From Pseudomonas fildesensis (GTDB taxonomy: Bacteria; Pseudomonadota; Gammaproteobacteria; Pseudomonadales; Pseudomonadaceae), in contig NZ_LFMW01000039.1 in NCBI RefSeq assembly GCF_001050345.1, forward strand, positions 277,170-341,169: a DNA stretch of 64,000 bases, written 5' to 3'. The position numbers and the translations under genes are program-made. Shown piece by piece: positions 27,890-35,998 of this stretch. Under the pieces are notes generated by a model. The model worked only from the letters and a program-made list of their open reading frames with translations, had not been told where the DNA came from and did not search any database. Each line of letters begins with the position of its first letter. The stretch's first letter is position 1.

Positions 27890-29500
27890 TCAGCGCGTCT
27901 TGTAAACGTTTTTGTAGCGGGTGGTAGCCGCCGTATGCCCCTGGAAATCGGTGACGTCGCTGTAGACCAGCACCGTGTCGGTCATCTGTGACACCGGCAG
28001 GATTGCGCCCACTTGCTCATCCAACTGCTCTTGAATCTGCCGGTACTGAGCCAACTGCTTGCCCGCATCGGGCTCGACCTCGGCACTCTCGATCAACTGG
28101 TTCAACTCGGGGCTGTAGAACGAGGTGCGCCAGCCCTGGAAGTTGCTCAACTTGGCTTCGTCGCGGTTGTCCGGGTTGTACACCAGGGTGCGCAAGCTGG
28201 AATGAGGATGGCGCTCCGCGCCGCCACCGCCGCGGCCGACAATGATGTCGAAGCTGCGCTCACGCATGGCACCGTAAATCTGGTTGCCAGTGCCGGTGAT
28301 GATGCTGGCCTCGATGCCGGCCTGGGCGAGGGTCGACTGCAGGTTGGACGCGATATTGATAAACGGTGGCTCGGCCAGCACGCGGATCGTGGTCTTGAAA
28401 CCTTCGGGGTAGCCCGCCTCGGCCAGGAGCTTCCTGGCGTCGTCGACGTTCAGGCGGTAGCCAGGGTCCGGCAGGCGCGCGGCCAGGCCCAGGGGCAGCG
28501 GGCGCTGGTTGATCAGGCCGTAGTGCGGCATCACCGTCTGGTTGATGCCCTGGTAATCGATCAGCGAACGCACCGCTTTACGCACCCGAGCGTCCGCGAA
28601 CATCGGCTGTTTCACGCTCAGGGCCACGTAGTACAAGGTGCCTCGCTGCAGGGTCTGGGTGCGCACCTTGGGGTTGTCTTGCAGGGCCTGGATATCGGGA
28701 GCGGACATGCCTTTGGCAATGTCCAGGTCACCGCGCTCGATCATCAGCCGCAACGACTGGGACTCGGTCATGTTGCGCATGACGATCCGCTTGAGCTTGG
28801 CCGGGCCGTCCCAGTAACCGTCGAAGCGGGTCATCAGCAGCACGTCGTTGGCGCGCCAGTCGTTGAGCACGAAAGCACCGCTGCCGGCGGCATGGGTCAC
28901 CAGCCAGGCGGCACCCATGTCGTTGCCCTTCTGATGTTCGAGAACCGTTTTACGATCAAGGATAAACGCGCTGGGCGAGGTCGCCAGGGTGTTGAGCACC
29001 AGGAGCGGATCGGTCGGTCGTGGCAGTTCGATCACGAAGGTCGTGGGGTCGGTCGCACGCATATAGCGCTCGACGTTTTGTGCACTGAAACCATAGGCCT
29101 TCCAGGTCGAGGCCAGCGCGAGGTTGAGCTTGAGCACCCGGTGCAGCGACCAGGCCACATCTTCGGCACTCAGCGAGTTACCCGACTGGAATTTCACATC
29201 GGAACGCAGGTTGAAGGTCAGCGTCTTGCGGTCCTCGCTGACCTGCCAGCGCTCGGCAAGGGCCGGCACTAACTGGTCGGGCCTGGCCACGTCCTGCACC
29301 AGCAACATGTCATAGAGATTGGCATTGATCTCCGACACATCCAGCCCGGTAGCCGCTGCGGGATCCAGGGACAGCAAATTGATCATGCTCATGCCGACAA
29401 TCAACTGGTCGGCCGGAGTCTTGGCATGCGCAGCCGGCACTGCGCCAACCACCAGGGCCGCTGCCAGCACCCGCGCCCACAACGAAGGAAGAATGCTCAT
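27890..29500 (-). CDS. Periplasmic solute-binding protein, SBP family 5, copy 2
   Basis: A 536-residue binding protein with a signal peptide of ~26 residues (AVPAAHA). The mature part opens KTPADQLIVGMSM, identical to its paralog at 25136. The two are the same length and similar throughout, with divergence concentrated in a few blocks, as expected after gene duplication with change of ligand range. It is the first transporter gene after the enolase-superfamily gene and probably shares its transcript. Ligand is unknown; oligogalacturonides or aldarates are the contextual guess. Confidence 0.9.
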   Translation of the reverse strand: MSILPSLWARVLAAALVVGAVPAAHAKTPADQLIVGMSMINLLSLDPAAATGLDVSEINANLYDMLLVQDVARPDQLVPALAERWQVSEDRKTLTFNLRSDVKFQSGNSLSAEDVAWSLHRVLKLNLALASTWKAYGFSAQNVERYMRATDPTTFVIELPRPTDPLLVLNTLATSPSAFILDRKTVLEHQKGNDMGAAWLVTHAAGSGAFVLNDWRANDVLLMTRFDGYWDGPAKLKRIVMRNMTESQSLRLMIERGDLDIAKGMSAPDIQALQDNPKVRTQTLQRGTLYYVALSVKQPMFADARVRKAVRSLIDYQGINQTVMPHYGLINQRPLPLGLAARLPDPGYRLNVDDARKLLAEAGYPEGFKTTIRVLAEPPFINIASNLQSTLAQAGIEASIITGTGNQIYGAMRERSFDIIVGRGGGGAERHPHSSLRTLVYNPDNRDEAKLSNFQGWRTSFYSPELNQLIESAEVEPDAGKQLAQYRQIQEQLDEQVGAILPVSQMTDTVLVYSDVTDFQGHTAATTRYKNVYKTR

Positions 29501-29572
29501 AGTAAAAACGCCTTTCTTATATTTATAGGGCTCTTGGGTTTCCCGGCGGTGGCCGGGAAACCTGAGTTCACA

Positions 29573-30727
29573 TCAGAAGCGGGTGAGTGTGTTGGCCTCG
29601 ATAAACTCGAAATCGATGTCCTCTCCCAGGCCAGGCAGGTCAGACAGATGAACAAAACCATCGCTGTCCATCGGGTCCACCAGGCGCTTGAGGTAAGCCG
29701 GGACTTCATCGTAATCCAGGTACGGATGCAGCAACCCGCGCTCGTACCAGGTGCAGTTCTTGATGGCCCCGACCACCGCCAGATTGGCCGCGCCATTGCC
29801 GTGAATTTCGCAATCCATCCCAAAGGATTCGGCCATGTGCGCCACCTTCAAGCAGGGTGCAATACCGCCGACTCCAGCCACGCCGGCACGCAGGATGTCG
29901 CACACATCATTCTTCACCCAACTGGCACGACTCAAGTGCTTGCCAGCCAGGGTTTCCGGCCCCAGCACCGGAATGTCCAACTGGCCGGCGAGCCACGCAT
30001 AGGATTCGGCGGAGTCCTCCATCATGGGTTCTTCGAACCAGGCGAAATCTAGCTTCTGTAACTCGCGACCGATGTACAGGGCGTCAGTGCGGTTGTACCA
30101 GTGATAGCCGTCGAGCATCAGCGCGATGTCCGGGCCCACCGCCTCGCGCACTGCGGCACAGGCTTTAACGTCGATGCGCGGGCTCGGGGCGAATGACACC
30201 GGCGGCATCCAGGTGTGCAACTTGATCGCCTTGTAGCCGCGCTCGACCAGGGTTTCGGCAAAACGCCCATAGTCTTCAGGGGTTGCCAGGCCGCCGGGTA
30301 ATTCGTCGCCACACATGGTTGAGCCGTAAGCGGGAACCTTGTCTCGGAAGCCGCCGATAAGTTTGTGCACCGGCACACCCAGCTTGCGCCCGGCCCAATC
30401 CCACAGCGCCTGTTCCACCAGGGCCAGGGCGCGGTCGGTCAACTGACTGGCGCTGCCACGCTGCCAGTGCACCAGGTCGTGCCAGATTTTTTCCCGATCA
30501 AAAGCGTTCTGCCCCAGCAGCACCTTGCGCACAAAACCATCGAGCACATAAGGGCGGATCAATTCCGGCGGCCCAAAGGCATAACCCTCGGCGCCCTCCT
30601 CGGTCTGAATGCGCAGCAGGGCCATCTTGGCCGGGGCGACTTCGCCTGGATGGGCGTGGCCGGCACTGTCTACGGCACGGCGAGTCGGATAGGAAAATAC
30701 CTGGACGTTGACTGCGGTAATTCTCAT
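29573..30727 (-). CDS. Enolase-superfamily sugar-acid enzyme (galactarolactone cycloisomerase or aldarate dehydratase)
   Basis: A 384-residue member of the mandelate racemase subgroup. The metal ligands are visible on successive barrel strands: Asp in MLDGYHWYN, Glu in WFEEPMM and Glu in GPETLAG. The candidate bases are Lys and His in AIKLHTW and the histidine in CEIHGNGAANL. Between a uronate dehydrogenase, which makes galactaro-lactone, and KdgD, which consumes 5-keto-4-deoxyglucarate, the missing step is galactarolactone cycloisomerisation or galactarate dehydration. Which of the two cannot be told from sequence. An operator copy lies 64 bases upstream of the start. Confidence 0.82.
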   Translation of the reverse strand: MRITAVNVQVFSYPTRRAVDSAGHAHPGEVAPAKMALLRIQTEEGAEGYAFGPPELIRPYVLDGFVRKVLLGQNAFDREKIWHDLVHWQRGSASQLTDRALALVEQALWDWAGRKLGVPVHKLIGGFRDKVPAYGSTMCGDELPGGLATPEDYGRFAETLVERGYKAIKLHTWMPPVSFAPSPRIDVKACAAVREAVGPDIALMLDGYHWYNRTDALYIGRELQKLDFAWFEEPMMEDSAESYAWLAGQLDIPVLGPETLAGKHLSRASWVKNDVCDILRAGVAGVGGIAPCLKVAHMAESFGMDCEIHGNGAANLAVVGAIKNCTWYERGLLHPYLDYDEVPAYLKRLVDPMDSDGFVHLSDLPGLGEDIDFEFIEANTLTRF

Positions 30728-30790
30728 GGACGTCTTTAGCCTTCTTATTGAATTTGTGACAGGAGCGTCGCCTGCTGAAAACGATCATAG

Positions 30791-30803
30791 GTCATCGTAC
30801 AAC
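30791..30803. promoter_or_regulatory. Putative GntR-regulator operator, copy 3 (enolase/transporter operon)
   Basis: GTCATCGTACAAC is identical to the site at 22374 and lies 64 bases upstream of the enolase-superfamily gene, the likely first gene of a seven-gene transcript ending at 22526. The interval 30728-31085 otherwise contains AT-rich promoter-like sequence and no gene. Confidence 0.7.
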
Positions 30804-30980
30804 ATTTGAAAAGCCGCCAAATTCGCACCTTAATCCCTCCTGAATAACCCGCAAACCCGCTAAAAACCTCATTATTAAAGACAACTACAAATAACCTGAT
30901 CCGATAATATCGCCGTATTCATTGAGCATATGTGTATCAATATGTTTCAAAATGACCATTAGTACGTAGACCATCGCCTA

Positions 30981-30993
30981 GTCATACGATAAC
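30981..30993. promoter_or_regulatory. Putative GntR-regulator operator, copy 4 (porin promoter)
   Basis: GTCATACGATAAC fits the near-palindrome GTYRTACGAYRAC and differs from the other copies only by transitions. It lies 93 bases upstream of the porin start, in the divergent interval. Confidence 0.55.
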
Positions 30994-31085
30994 GTATCTC
31001 TGCGCGCAAAATGTAACCAACCCGTAACAACTCACGGTCGATAGACCGGTAAAAAACTCCAACAAAAACAATAAAAGAAGACCGT

Positions 31086-31811
31086 ATGAACACCACCCTA
31101 CGTACACTTTTGACTGTCGCCACCATCAGCCTGCCCTTCTGCGCCAGTGCCGATTCCGCCAACATCAACTACCGCCATCAGTTCACCGAGGACGACAGCG
31201 CTCACGCTGACCGGATCAAGCTCGGCTACCGAATGGATAGCGGCCTGGGGTTCGAGGGGGAGTTGAAATACCGCACGGCCGGGGATCGCAAAGACGTCGC
31301 CTACGACAACATAATCAACAACGGCCACGAGCTCACAGTGAGTTATATCTACAAGCTCAGCCCGCAATCGACCCTGACCCCGGCTTTCCAGATGGACAGC
31401 TCGAAGGACTCGACAACCTATAAGGTCGGCCTCAAGTACAGCTACAAGATCAACGATGCCTTCTACGTCGCCACTCGCTACCGTCTGGACACCAAGAAGC
31501 TTGATCGTGACCAGATCAACGAGGACTTGCCTGACCGCATCAAGGACAACCAGCACACCAATCGCTTCGAGGGCTGGCTGGGCTATACCCCGGCCAGCAA
31601 GTGGGCCTTTGAATACCAGTACATCTATTTCAAGACCGACTACATCCGCTACGACAACAAGAAGAGCGACTACGAACAGAACATGATCGTGAAGTACAAG
31701 CTCACCAAGGAATGGGCCCCGTTCATGGAAATCGGCGACGTCAAAGTCAACTCCACCAGCGAAGACCGCCAGGCGCGCTGGCGTTTGGGGGTCCAGTACA
31801 ACTTCATGTAA
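31086..31811 (+). CDS. KdgM-like oligogalacturonate porin
   Basis: A 241-residue outer-membrane protein with a signal peptide (about 22 residues, ending CASA). The mature part consists of alternating beta strands rich in Tyr and Lys (HELTVSYIYKLS, YKVGLKYSYKI, FYVATRYRLD) and ends in an aromatic strand, VQYNFM. Size and pattern match the KdgM family of small monomeric porins that pass pectin oligomers. It is divergent from the transporter operon and 73 bases ahead of the uronate dehydrogenase gene. Assignment to KdgM rests on fold pattern, length and context. Confidence 0.82.
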   Translation: MNTTLRTLLTVATISLPFCASADSANINYRHQFTEDDSAHADRIKLGYRMDSGLGFEGELKYRTAGDRKDVAYDNIINNGHELTVSYIYKLSPQSTLTPAFQMDSSKDSTTYKVGLKYSYKINDAFYVATRYRLDTKKLDRDQINEDLPDRIKDNQHTNRFEGWLGYTPASKWAFEYQYIYFKTDYIRYDNKKSDYEQNMIVKYKLTKEWAPFMEIGDVKVNSTSEDRQARWRLGVQYNFM

Positions 31812-31819
31812 CGCCAGGC

Positions 31820-31854
31820 CCTGCGTGGCGATGCTCGATGGATTGCCACGCAGG
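31820..31854 (+). terminator. Perfect 10-bp inverted repeat between porin and uronate dehydrogenase genes
   Basis: CCTGCGTGGC and GCCACGCAGG pair perfectly around a 15-base loop, nine bases after the porin stop. No T-run follows, so it may attenuate readthrough into the downstream gene or stabilise the porin mRNA rather than terminate fully. Confidence 0.5.
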
Positions 31855-31884
31855 CTTCACCTCCACCGATAGGGAAGATTCAGC

Positions 31885-32700
31885 GTGACCACAACCAAAC
31901 CCTTCAACCGCATTCTGCTGACCGGTGCCGCTGGCGGCCTGGGGCAAATCCTGCGGGAAACCCTGCAAGCCCACGCCAACGTCGTGCGCGCCTCCGACAT
32001 CAGCCCCATGGCGCCCGGCGCCGGTGATCATGAAGAAGTCATTGAGTGCAACCTGGCCGACAAAAGCGGGGTTCACTCACTGGCCAAGGATGTGGATGTC
32101 ATCGTCCACTTGGGCGGGATTTCCACTGAGAGGGCGTTCGAGGAGATTCTCGACGCCAATATTCGCGGCACGTTTCATATTTATGAGGCGGCGCGCAAAC
32201 ACCGGATCAAGCGCGTGGTGTTCGCCAGCTCCAATCATGTCACCGGCTTTCATCGTCAGGATCAGGAACTGGATGCCCGCAGCGAGCGCCGACCGGATGG
32301 TTATTACGCCCTGTCCAAATCCTACGGCGAAGACATGGCCACCTTTTATTTCGAGCGTTATGGCATTGAAACCGTCAGCCTGAGAATCGGCTCTTCATTT
32401 GCAGAGCCGCACAACCGACGAATGATGTCCACCTGGCTGAGTTACCGGGACCTGGGGCAACTGATGGAGCGCGCGCTGCTGGCTGATGATGTGGGGCATA
32501 CCGTGGTGTACGGCGTTTCCGCCAACCGCAGCACCTGGTGGAATAACCGCCATGCCTCGCACCTGGGCTTTATCCCGCAGGACAGTTCGGAAGCGTTTCG
32601 CGAAAAAATCGAACGACAGCCCGCACCCGCGGCGAACGATCCCGATCTGCTGTTCCAGGGCGGCGCCTTCACCGCGGCCGGGCCGTTTGAAAACAATTGA
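31885..32700 (+). CDS. udh: Uronate dehydrogenase
   Basis: A 271-residue NAD-dependent short-chain (extended type) reductase. It has the nucleotide motif TGAAGGLGQ near residue 13, VVFASSNHVTGF near 110 and the catalytic YALSKSYGE near 140. Length and the NRSTWWNN segment near 215 fit bacterial uronate dehydrogenases, which oxidise galacturonate or glucuronate to the aldarolactone. The GTG start is supported by AGGGAAG upstream. It initiates the oxidative uronate route continued by the enolase-superfamily enzyme and KdgD. Confidence 0.88.
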   Translation: MTTTKPFNRILLTGAAGGLGQILRETLQAHANVVRASDISPMAPGAGDHEEVIECNLADKSGVHSLAKDVDVIVHLGGISTERAFEEILDANIRGTFHIYEAARKHRIKRVVFASSNHVTGFHRQDQELDARSERRPDGYYALSKSYGEDMATFYFERYGIETVSLRIGSSFAEPHNRRMMSTWLSYRDLGQLMERALLADDVGHTVVYGVSANRSTWWNNRHASHLGFIPQDSSEAFREKIERQPAPAANDPDLLFQGGAFTAAGPFENN

Positions 32701-32707
32701 GCCCGGC

Positions 32708-33463
32708 TCAGTCAGCGGGCGTTGCCGCCTCGTAAGACCGGCGCATACGCTCGCGGCTGTTGGACAAGTGCAAGCGCATGGCGGCGCGCGCCGCGTCAGA
32801 GTCGCCTCGCGCGATCGCCTGATAGATGGCTTCATGCTCGCGACTCAGACGCTCTACATACGGCTCCTTGTCGTTGTTGGCCTGGCGTGTGGAGTGCACC
32901 CGCGCACGCGGAAGTATGCTCACTTCAAGGTGCAACATGATGTCGGTGAAGTAGCGGTTTCCGGTGGACAGGGCAATCTGCTGGTGAAACTGAAAGTCCG
33001 CGGCTACGGCATAGTCGGCGCTGATGGCACTGGACTTGAGGATATCGAGGGAGTCACGCATCAACTGCAGTTGCTCACTCGTACGCCGGTGACTGGCCAG
33101 CCCGGCCGCTTCCACTTCCAGGCTGATGCGCAGCTCAAGCACCGCCAGCACGTCGCCCAGGGTGACAATACTGGCCGGGTCGATTCGAAAGCCGCTCGGG
33201 CTCGGAATGTCACAGACAAACGTGCCGATGCCATGCCGGGTTTCTACCAGGCCTGCAGCCTGCAGGCGGGAGATGGCCTCACGCACCACAGTGCGGCTGA
33301 CGCCATGTTCTTGCATGACCTGTGACTCGGTGGGGAGCTTGGCCGAGTTCGCAAGCTCGCCGTCATAGATGCGCCGCGACAGCTCGGCGACCAACTCCTC
33401 GGCCATGCTGCGGTGCTTTCGACGAGCAGTGGGTTGGACGTTCGGGTAGTCCATCAGGAGCAC
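32708..33463 (-). CDS. GntR-family regulator with FCD domain, probable pectin/uronate regulator
   Basis: About 251 residues (a GTG at 33463 and an ATG at 33454 are both possible; neither has a clear ribosome site). An N-terminal winged helix reads KLPTESQVMQEHGVSRTVVREAISRLQAAGLVETRHGIGTFV. The C-terminal FCD ligand domain has the metal- or ligand-binding pattern DFQFHQQIALSTGN and EHEAIYQAIARGD. It is convergent with udh, eight bases apart, and carries a perfect palindromic version of the 13-base motif upstream. It probably represses the surrounding genes and is relieved by a uronate or aldarate, as other FCD regulators of this kind are. Confidence 0.88.
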   Translation of the reverse strand: MLLMDYPNVQPTARRKHRSMAEELVAELSRRIYDGELANSAKLPTESQVMQEHGVSRTVVREAISRLQAAGLVETRHGIGTFVCDIPSPSGFRIDPASIVTLGDVLAVLELRISLEVEAAGLASHRRTSEQLQLMRDSLDILKSSAISADYAVAADFQFHQQIALSTGNRYFTDIMLHLEVSILPRARVHSTRQANNDKEPYVERLSREHEAIYQAIARGDSDAARAAMRLHLSNSRERMRRSYEAATPAD

Positions 33464-33504
33464 TTATCTCGGTTTGCGAATGAGCACTCATAATAGCTCA
33501 AGCG

Positions 33505-33517
33505 GTTGTACGACAAC
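33505..33517. promoter_or_regulatory. Putative GntR-regulator operator, copy 5 (perfect palindrome, autoregulation)
   Basis: GTTGTACGACAAC has perfect five-base arms around ACG and lies 42 bases upstream of the regulator start. It matches the copies at 22374, 22504 and 30791 at 11 of 13 positions, suggesting autoregulation through the best site. Confidence 0.7.
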
Positions 33518-33800
33518 ATGCATCTCATACTCAGCGTTCAAGCCCTACGAGAAGAACAACCTGATTGGCTCAAGCGACAGCCGCACCACCGACGATGGCA
33601 AGCTCAAGGTAACAACCCACAACACCCCCGCTCGAGAACATCTCCGCGCGCGCTTCGGCCAGGCGGCATTAGCAACCACTTCACCGACTCATTCACCCGG
33701 GCGCGCCAGACCTACGGATGCTCCCTGGAGAAAATCTTCGCTGGCGTCGAAGAGTCAATGTGTTGCCTGGATGCTCATGCCCCGCCTATCCGACGCCTCA
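33518..33800. other. Intergenic stretch with decayed coding-like sequence
   Basis: No complete gene is visible here. Two short plus-strand stretches have coding-like composition (one containing YEKNNLIGSSDSRTTDDGKL, another NHFTDSFTRARQTYG), but they are in different frames and lack starts. They look like remnants of an older gene; I do not recognise the family. Confidence 0.4.
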
Positions 33801-33810
33801 ATGGATCCAA
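33801..33810. promoter_or_regulatory. VanR-type operator half of a pair, distal site
   Basis: ATGGATCCAA contains the palindrome TGGATCCA found in VanR operators (ATTGGATCCAAT in Caulobacter). It lies about 140 bases upstream of vanA and 101 bases from a second copy. Confidence 0.6.
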
Positions 33811-33901
33811 TATAACCAGAACACAAAAAGACAAGTCCGATAATCGCACTATTAATGACCTTAAAACCAAAAAACACGATTGACTCCACTAATCGCCAGC
33901 C

Positions 33902-33921
33902 ATTTAATGGATCCATTAAAT
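33902..33921. promoter_or_regulatory. VanR-type operator, perfect 20-bp palindrome ahead of vanA
   Basis: ATTTAATGGATCCATTAAAT is a perfect 20-base palindrome centred on TGGATCCA, 29 bases before the vanA start. Its core matches known VanR operators, and its position would block vanAB transcription until vanillate is present. Confidence 0.75.
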
Positions 33922-33950
33922 AAGAACAATCACTTGCCTGGAGAATCGCC

Positions 33951-35012
33951 ATGTATCCCAAGAACATTTGGTACGTCGCCTGCACACCCGATGAAATCGC
34001 TCAAAAGCCCTTGGGTCGGCAGATCTGCGGTGAAAAAATGGCGTTTTATCGTGGCCCGGAAGGCAACGTCGTGGCCATCGAGGACTTCTGCCCCCATCGC
34101 GGCGCACCTCTATCTCTGGGCTATGTCGAAAACGGTAATCTGGTTTGCGGCTACCACGGCCTGGTCATGGGTGGCGACGGCAAGACCGTCGAAATGCCTG
34201 GGCAGCGGGTGCGCGGCTTTCCGTGCAACAAGACCTTCGCTGCGGTTGAACGCTACGGCTTCATTTGGGTATGGCCAGGCGATCAGGCCCTGGCCGACCC
34301 CGCCCTGATCCATCACCTGGAATGGGCGGTGAGTGATGAATGGGCCTATGGTGGCGGCTTGTTTGACATCCAGTGCGATTACCGCCTGATGATCGACAAC
34401 CTGATGGACCTGACCCACGAAACCTATGTTCACGCCTCCAGCATCGGCCAGAAAGAAATCGACGAAGCAGCGCCCGTGACAACGGTCGAAGGCGACGAAG
34501 TGGTGACCGCCCGGCATATGGAAAACATCATGGCCCCGCCGTTCTGGCGTATGGCCCTGCGCGGCAATAACCTTGCCGATGATGTGCCGGTGGACCGCTG
34601 GCAGATCTGCCGCTTCACGCCGCCCAGCCATGTGCTGATCGAAGTCGGCGTCGCCCATGCCGGCAAGGGCGGCTACAACGCCGCGCCCGAGCATAAGGCC
34701 GCAAGCATCGTGGTGGACTTCATCACCCCGCAAACCGATACCTCGATCTGGTACTTCTGGGGCATGGCGCGCAGCTTCAATCCACAGGACCAGGCACTGA
34801 CCGCCAGCATTCGCGAAGGCCAGGGGAAAATTTTCAGCGAAGACCTGGAGATGCTTGAACGCCAGCAACAGAACCTCCTTGCCCACCCGACACGCAACCT
34901 GCTCAAGCTCAATATCGATGCCGGCGGTGTGCAGTCGCGCAAGATCCTGGAGCGCCTGATCGCCAAGGAACGCTCCCTCGAACCGCAACTGATTGCCACG
35001 ACCACCGCCTGA
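33951..35012 (+). CDS. vanA: Vanillate O-demethylase, oxygenase subunit
   Basis: A 353-residue Rieske oxygenase. The [2Fe-2S] ligands are in CPHRGAPLSLG (near residue 47) and CGYHGLVM (near 66). The mononuclear iron site is in NLMDLTHETYVH near 155. The N-terminal MYPKNIWYVA and overall length match VanA, which with VanB converts vanillate to protocatechuate and formaldehyde. It is followed after 29 bases by vanB. Vanillate is the expected end product of the ferulate genes at 46309-54435, so the two loci form one pathway. Confidence 0.94.
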   Translation: MYPKNIWYVACTPDEIAQKPLGRQICGEKMAFYRGPEGNVVAIEDFCPHRGAPLSLGYVENGNLVCGYHGLVMGGDGKTVEMPGQRVRGFPCNKTFAAVERYGFIWVWPGDQALADPALIHHLEWAVSDEWAYGGGLFDIQCDYRLMIDNLMDLTHETYVHASSIGQKEIDEAAPVTTVEGDEVVTARHMENIMAPPFWRMALRGNNLADDVPVDRWQICRFTPPSHVLIEVGVAHAGKGGYNAAPEHKAASIVVDFITPQTDTSIWYFWGMARSFNPQDQALTASIREGQGKIFSEDLEMLERQQQNLLAHPTRNLLKLNIDAGGVQSRKILERLIAKERSLEPQLIATTTA

Positions 35013-35041
35013 ACAACGCGGCAATACTCCGAGGACTGAAT

Positions 35042-35992
35042 ATGATCGATGTGGTGGTGGTCTCGCGTAACAACGAAGCCCAGGACATTTGCAGCTATGA
35101 GCTAGCCAGCGCCGATGGCAAACCGCTGCCGGCCTTCAGCGCCGGCGCCCATATCGACGTGCATTTGCCCGATGGGGTGATCCGTCAATATTCCCTGTGC
35201 AATCACCCTGAAGAACGCCATCGCTACCTGATCGGCGTACTCAAGGACCCGGCTTCCCGGGGCGGCTCCTGCAGCCTGCACGAACAGATACACAAGGGCG
35301 CTAACCTGAAGATCAGCGAACCGCGCAACCTGTTCCCCCTGGCACACGAAGCCCGACGCAGCCTGCTGTTTGCGGGCGGTATCGGCATCACTCCGATCTT
35401 ATGCATGGCCGAACGCCTGGCCCATGGCGGTGCCGACTTCGAACTGCATTATTGCGCCCGCTCCAGCGAGCGCGCGGCCTTTGTCCAGCGCCTCAAGGAC
35501 TCATCGTTTGCCGAGCGGGTATTCCTTCATTTCGATGAGCAGCCCCACACAGCCCTGAATGCAGCCGAGGTGCTGGCGACGCCCGGAGACAACGTGCATC
35601 TCTACGTCTGCGGCCCCGGCGGTTTCATGCAGCATGTGCTCGATAGCGCCCGTGCCCAGGGCTGGCAGGAGGATTGCCTGCATCGCGAGTATTTCGCTGC
35701 TGCCCCGGTGGACAGCAGCCTCGATGGACGCTTTTCGGTCAAGGTCGCCAGCAGCGGCCAGGTATTCGAAATACCGGCCGACAAGACGGTGGTCCAGGTC
35801 CTGGAAAGTCACGGCATCGAGATTGCCGTGTCCTGCGAACAAGGCATTTGCGGCACGTGCCTGACCCGCGTGCTGGAAGGCGTACCGGAGCACCGCGATC
35901 TGTTCCTCACCGAGCAGGAGCAAGCCCTGAATGACCAGTTCACCCCCTGCTGCTCGCGCGCCAAAACCCCACTGCTGGTGCTCGATATCTGA
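35042..35992 (+). CDS. vanB: Vanillate O-demethylase, reductase subunit
   Basis: A 316-residue class IA-type reductase. The order is flavin domain (RQYSLCNHPEE near residue 44), NAD domain (FAGGIGITPILCMAERL near 115, YVCGPGGFMQHVLD near 190) and C-terminal plant-type ferredoxin (CEQGICGTCLTRVLEG plus a distal cysteine pair). It passes electrons from NADH to VanA. GAGGA-like sequence precedes the ATG. It ends six bases before the convergent regulator gene. Confidence 0.94.
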   Translation: MIDVVVVSRNNEAQDICSYELASADGKPLPAFSAGAHIDVHLPDGVIRQYSLCNHPEERHRYLIGVLKDPASRGGSCSLHEQIHKGANLKISEPRNLFPLAHEARRSLLFAGGIGITPILCMAERLAHGGADFELHYCARSSERAAFVQRLKDSSFAERVFLHFDEQPHTALNAAEVLATPGDNVHLYVCGPGGFMQHVLDSARAQGWQEDCLHREYFAAAPVDSSLDGRFSVKVASSGQVFEIPADKTVVQVLESHGIEIAVSCEQGICGTCLTRVLEGVPEHRDLFLTEQEQALNDQFTPCCSRAKTPLLVLDI

Positions 35993-35998
35993 AGCGCG

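Noticed and set aside
31086..31811. OprD or generic porin instead of KdgM type for the 241-residue barrel
   Set aside because: OprD proteins are about 420 residues. Length, Tyr/Lys-rich strands and the pectin setting fit KdgM better.
33755..33985. A 76-residue minus-strand frame over the VanR palindromes
   Set aside because: It spans operator-like palindromes and the vanA start, has no ribosome site and no recognisable domain.
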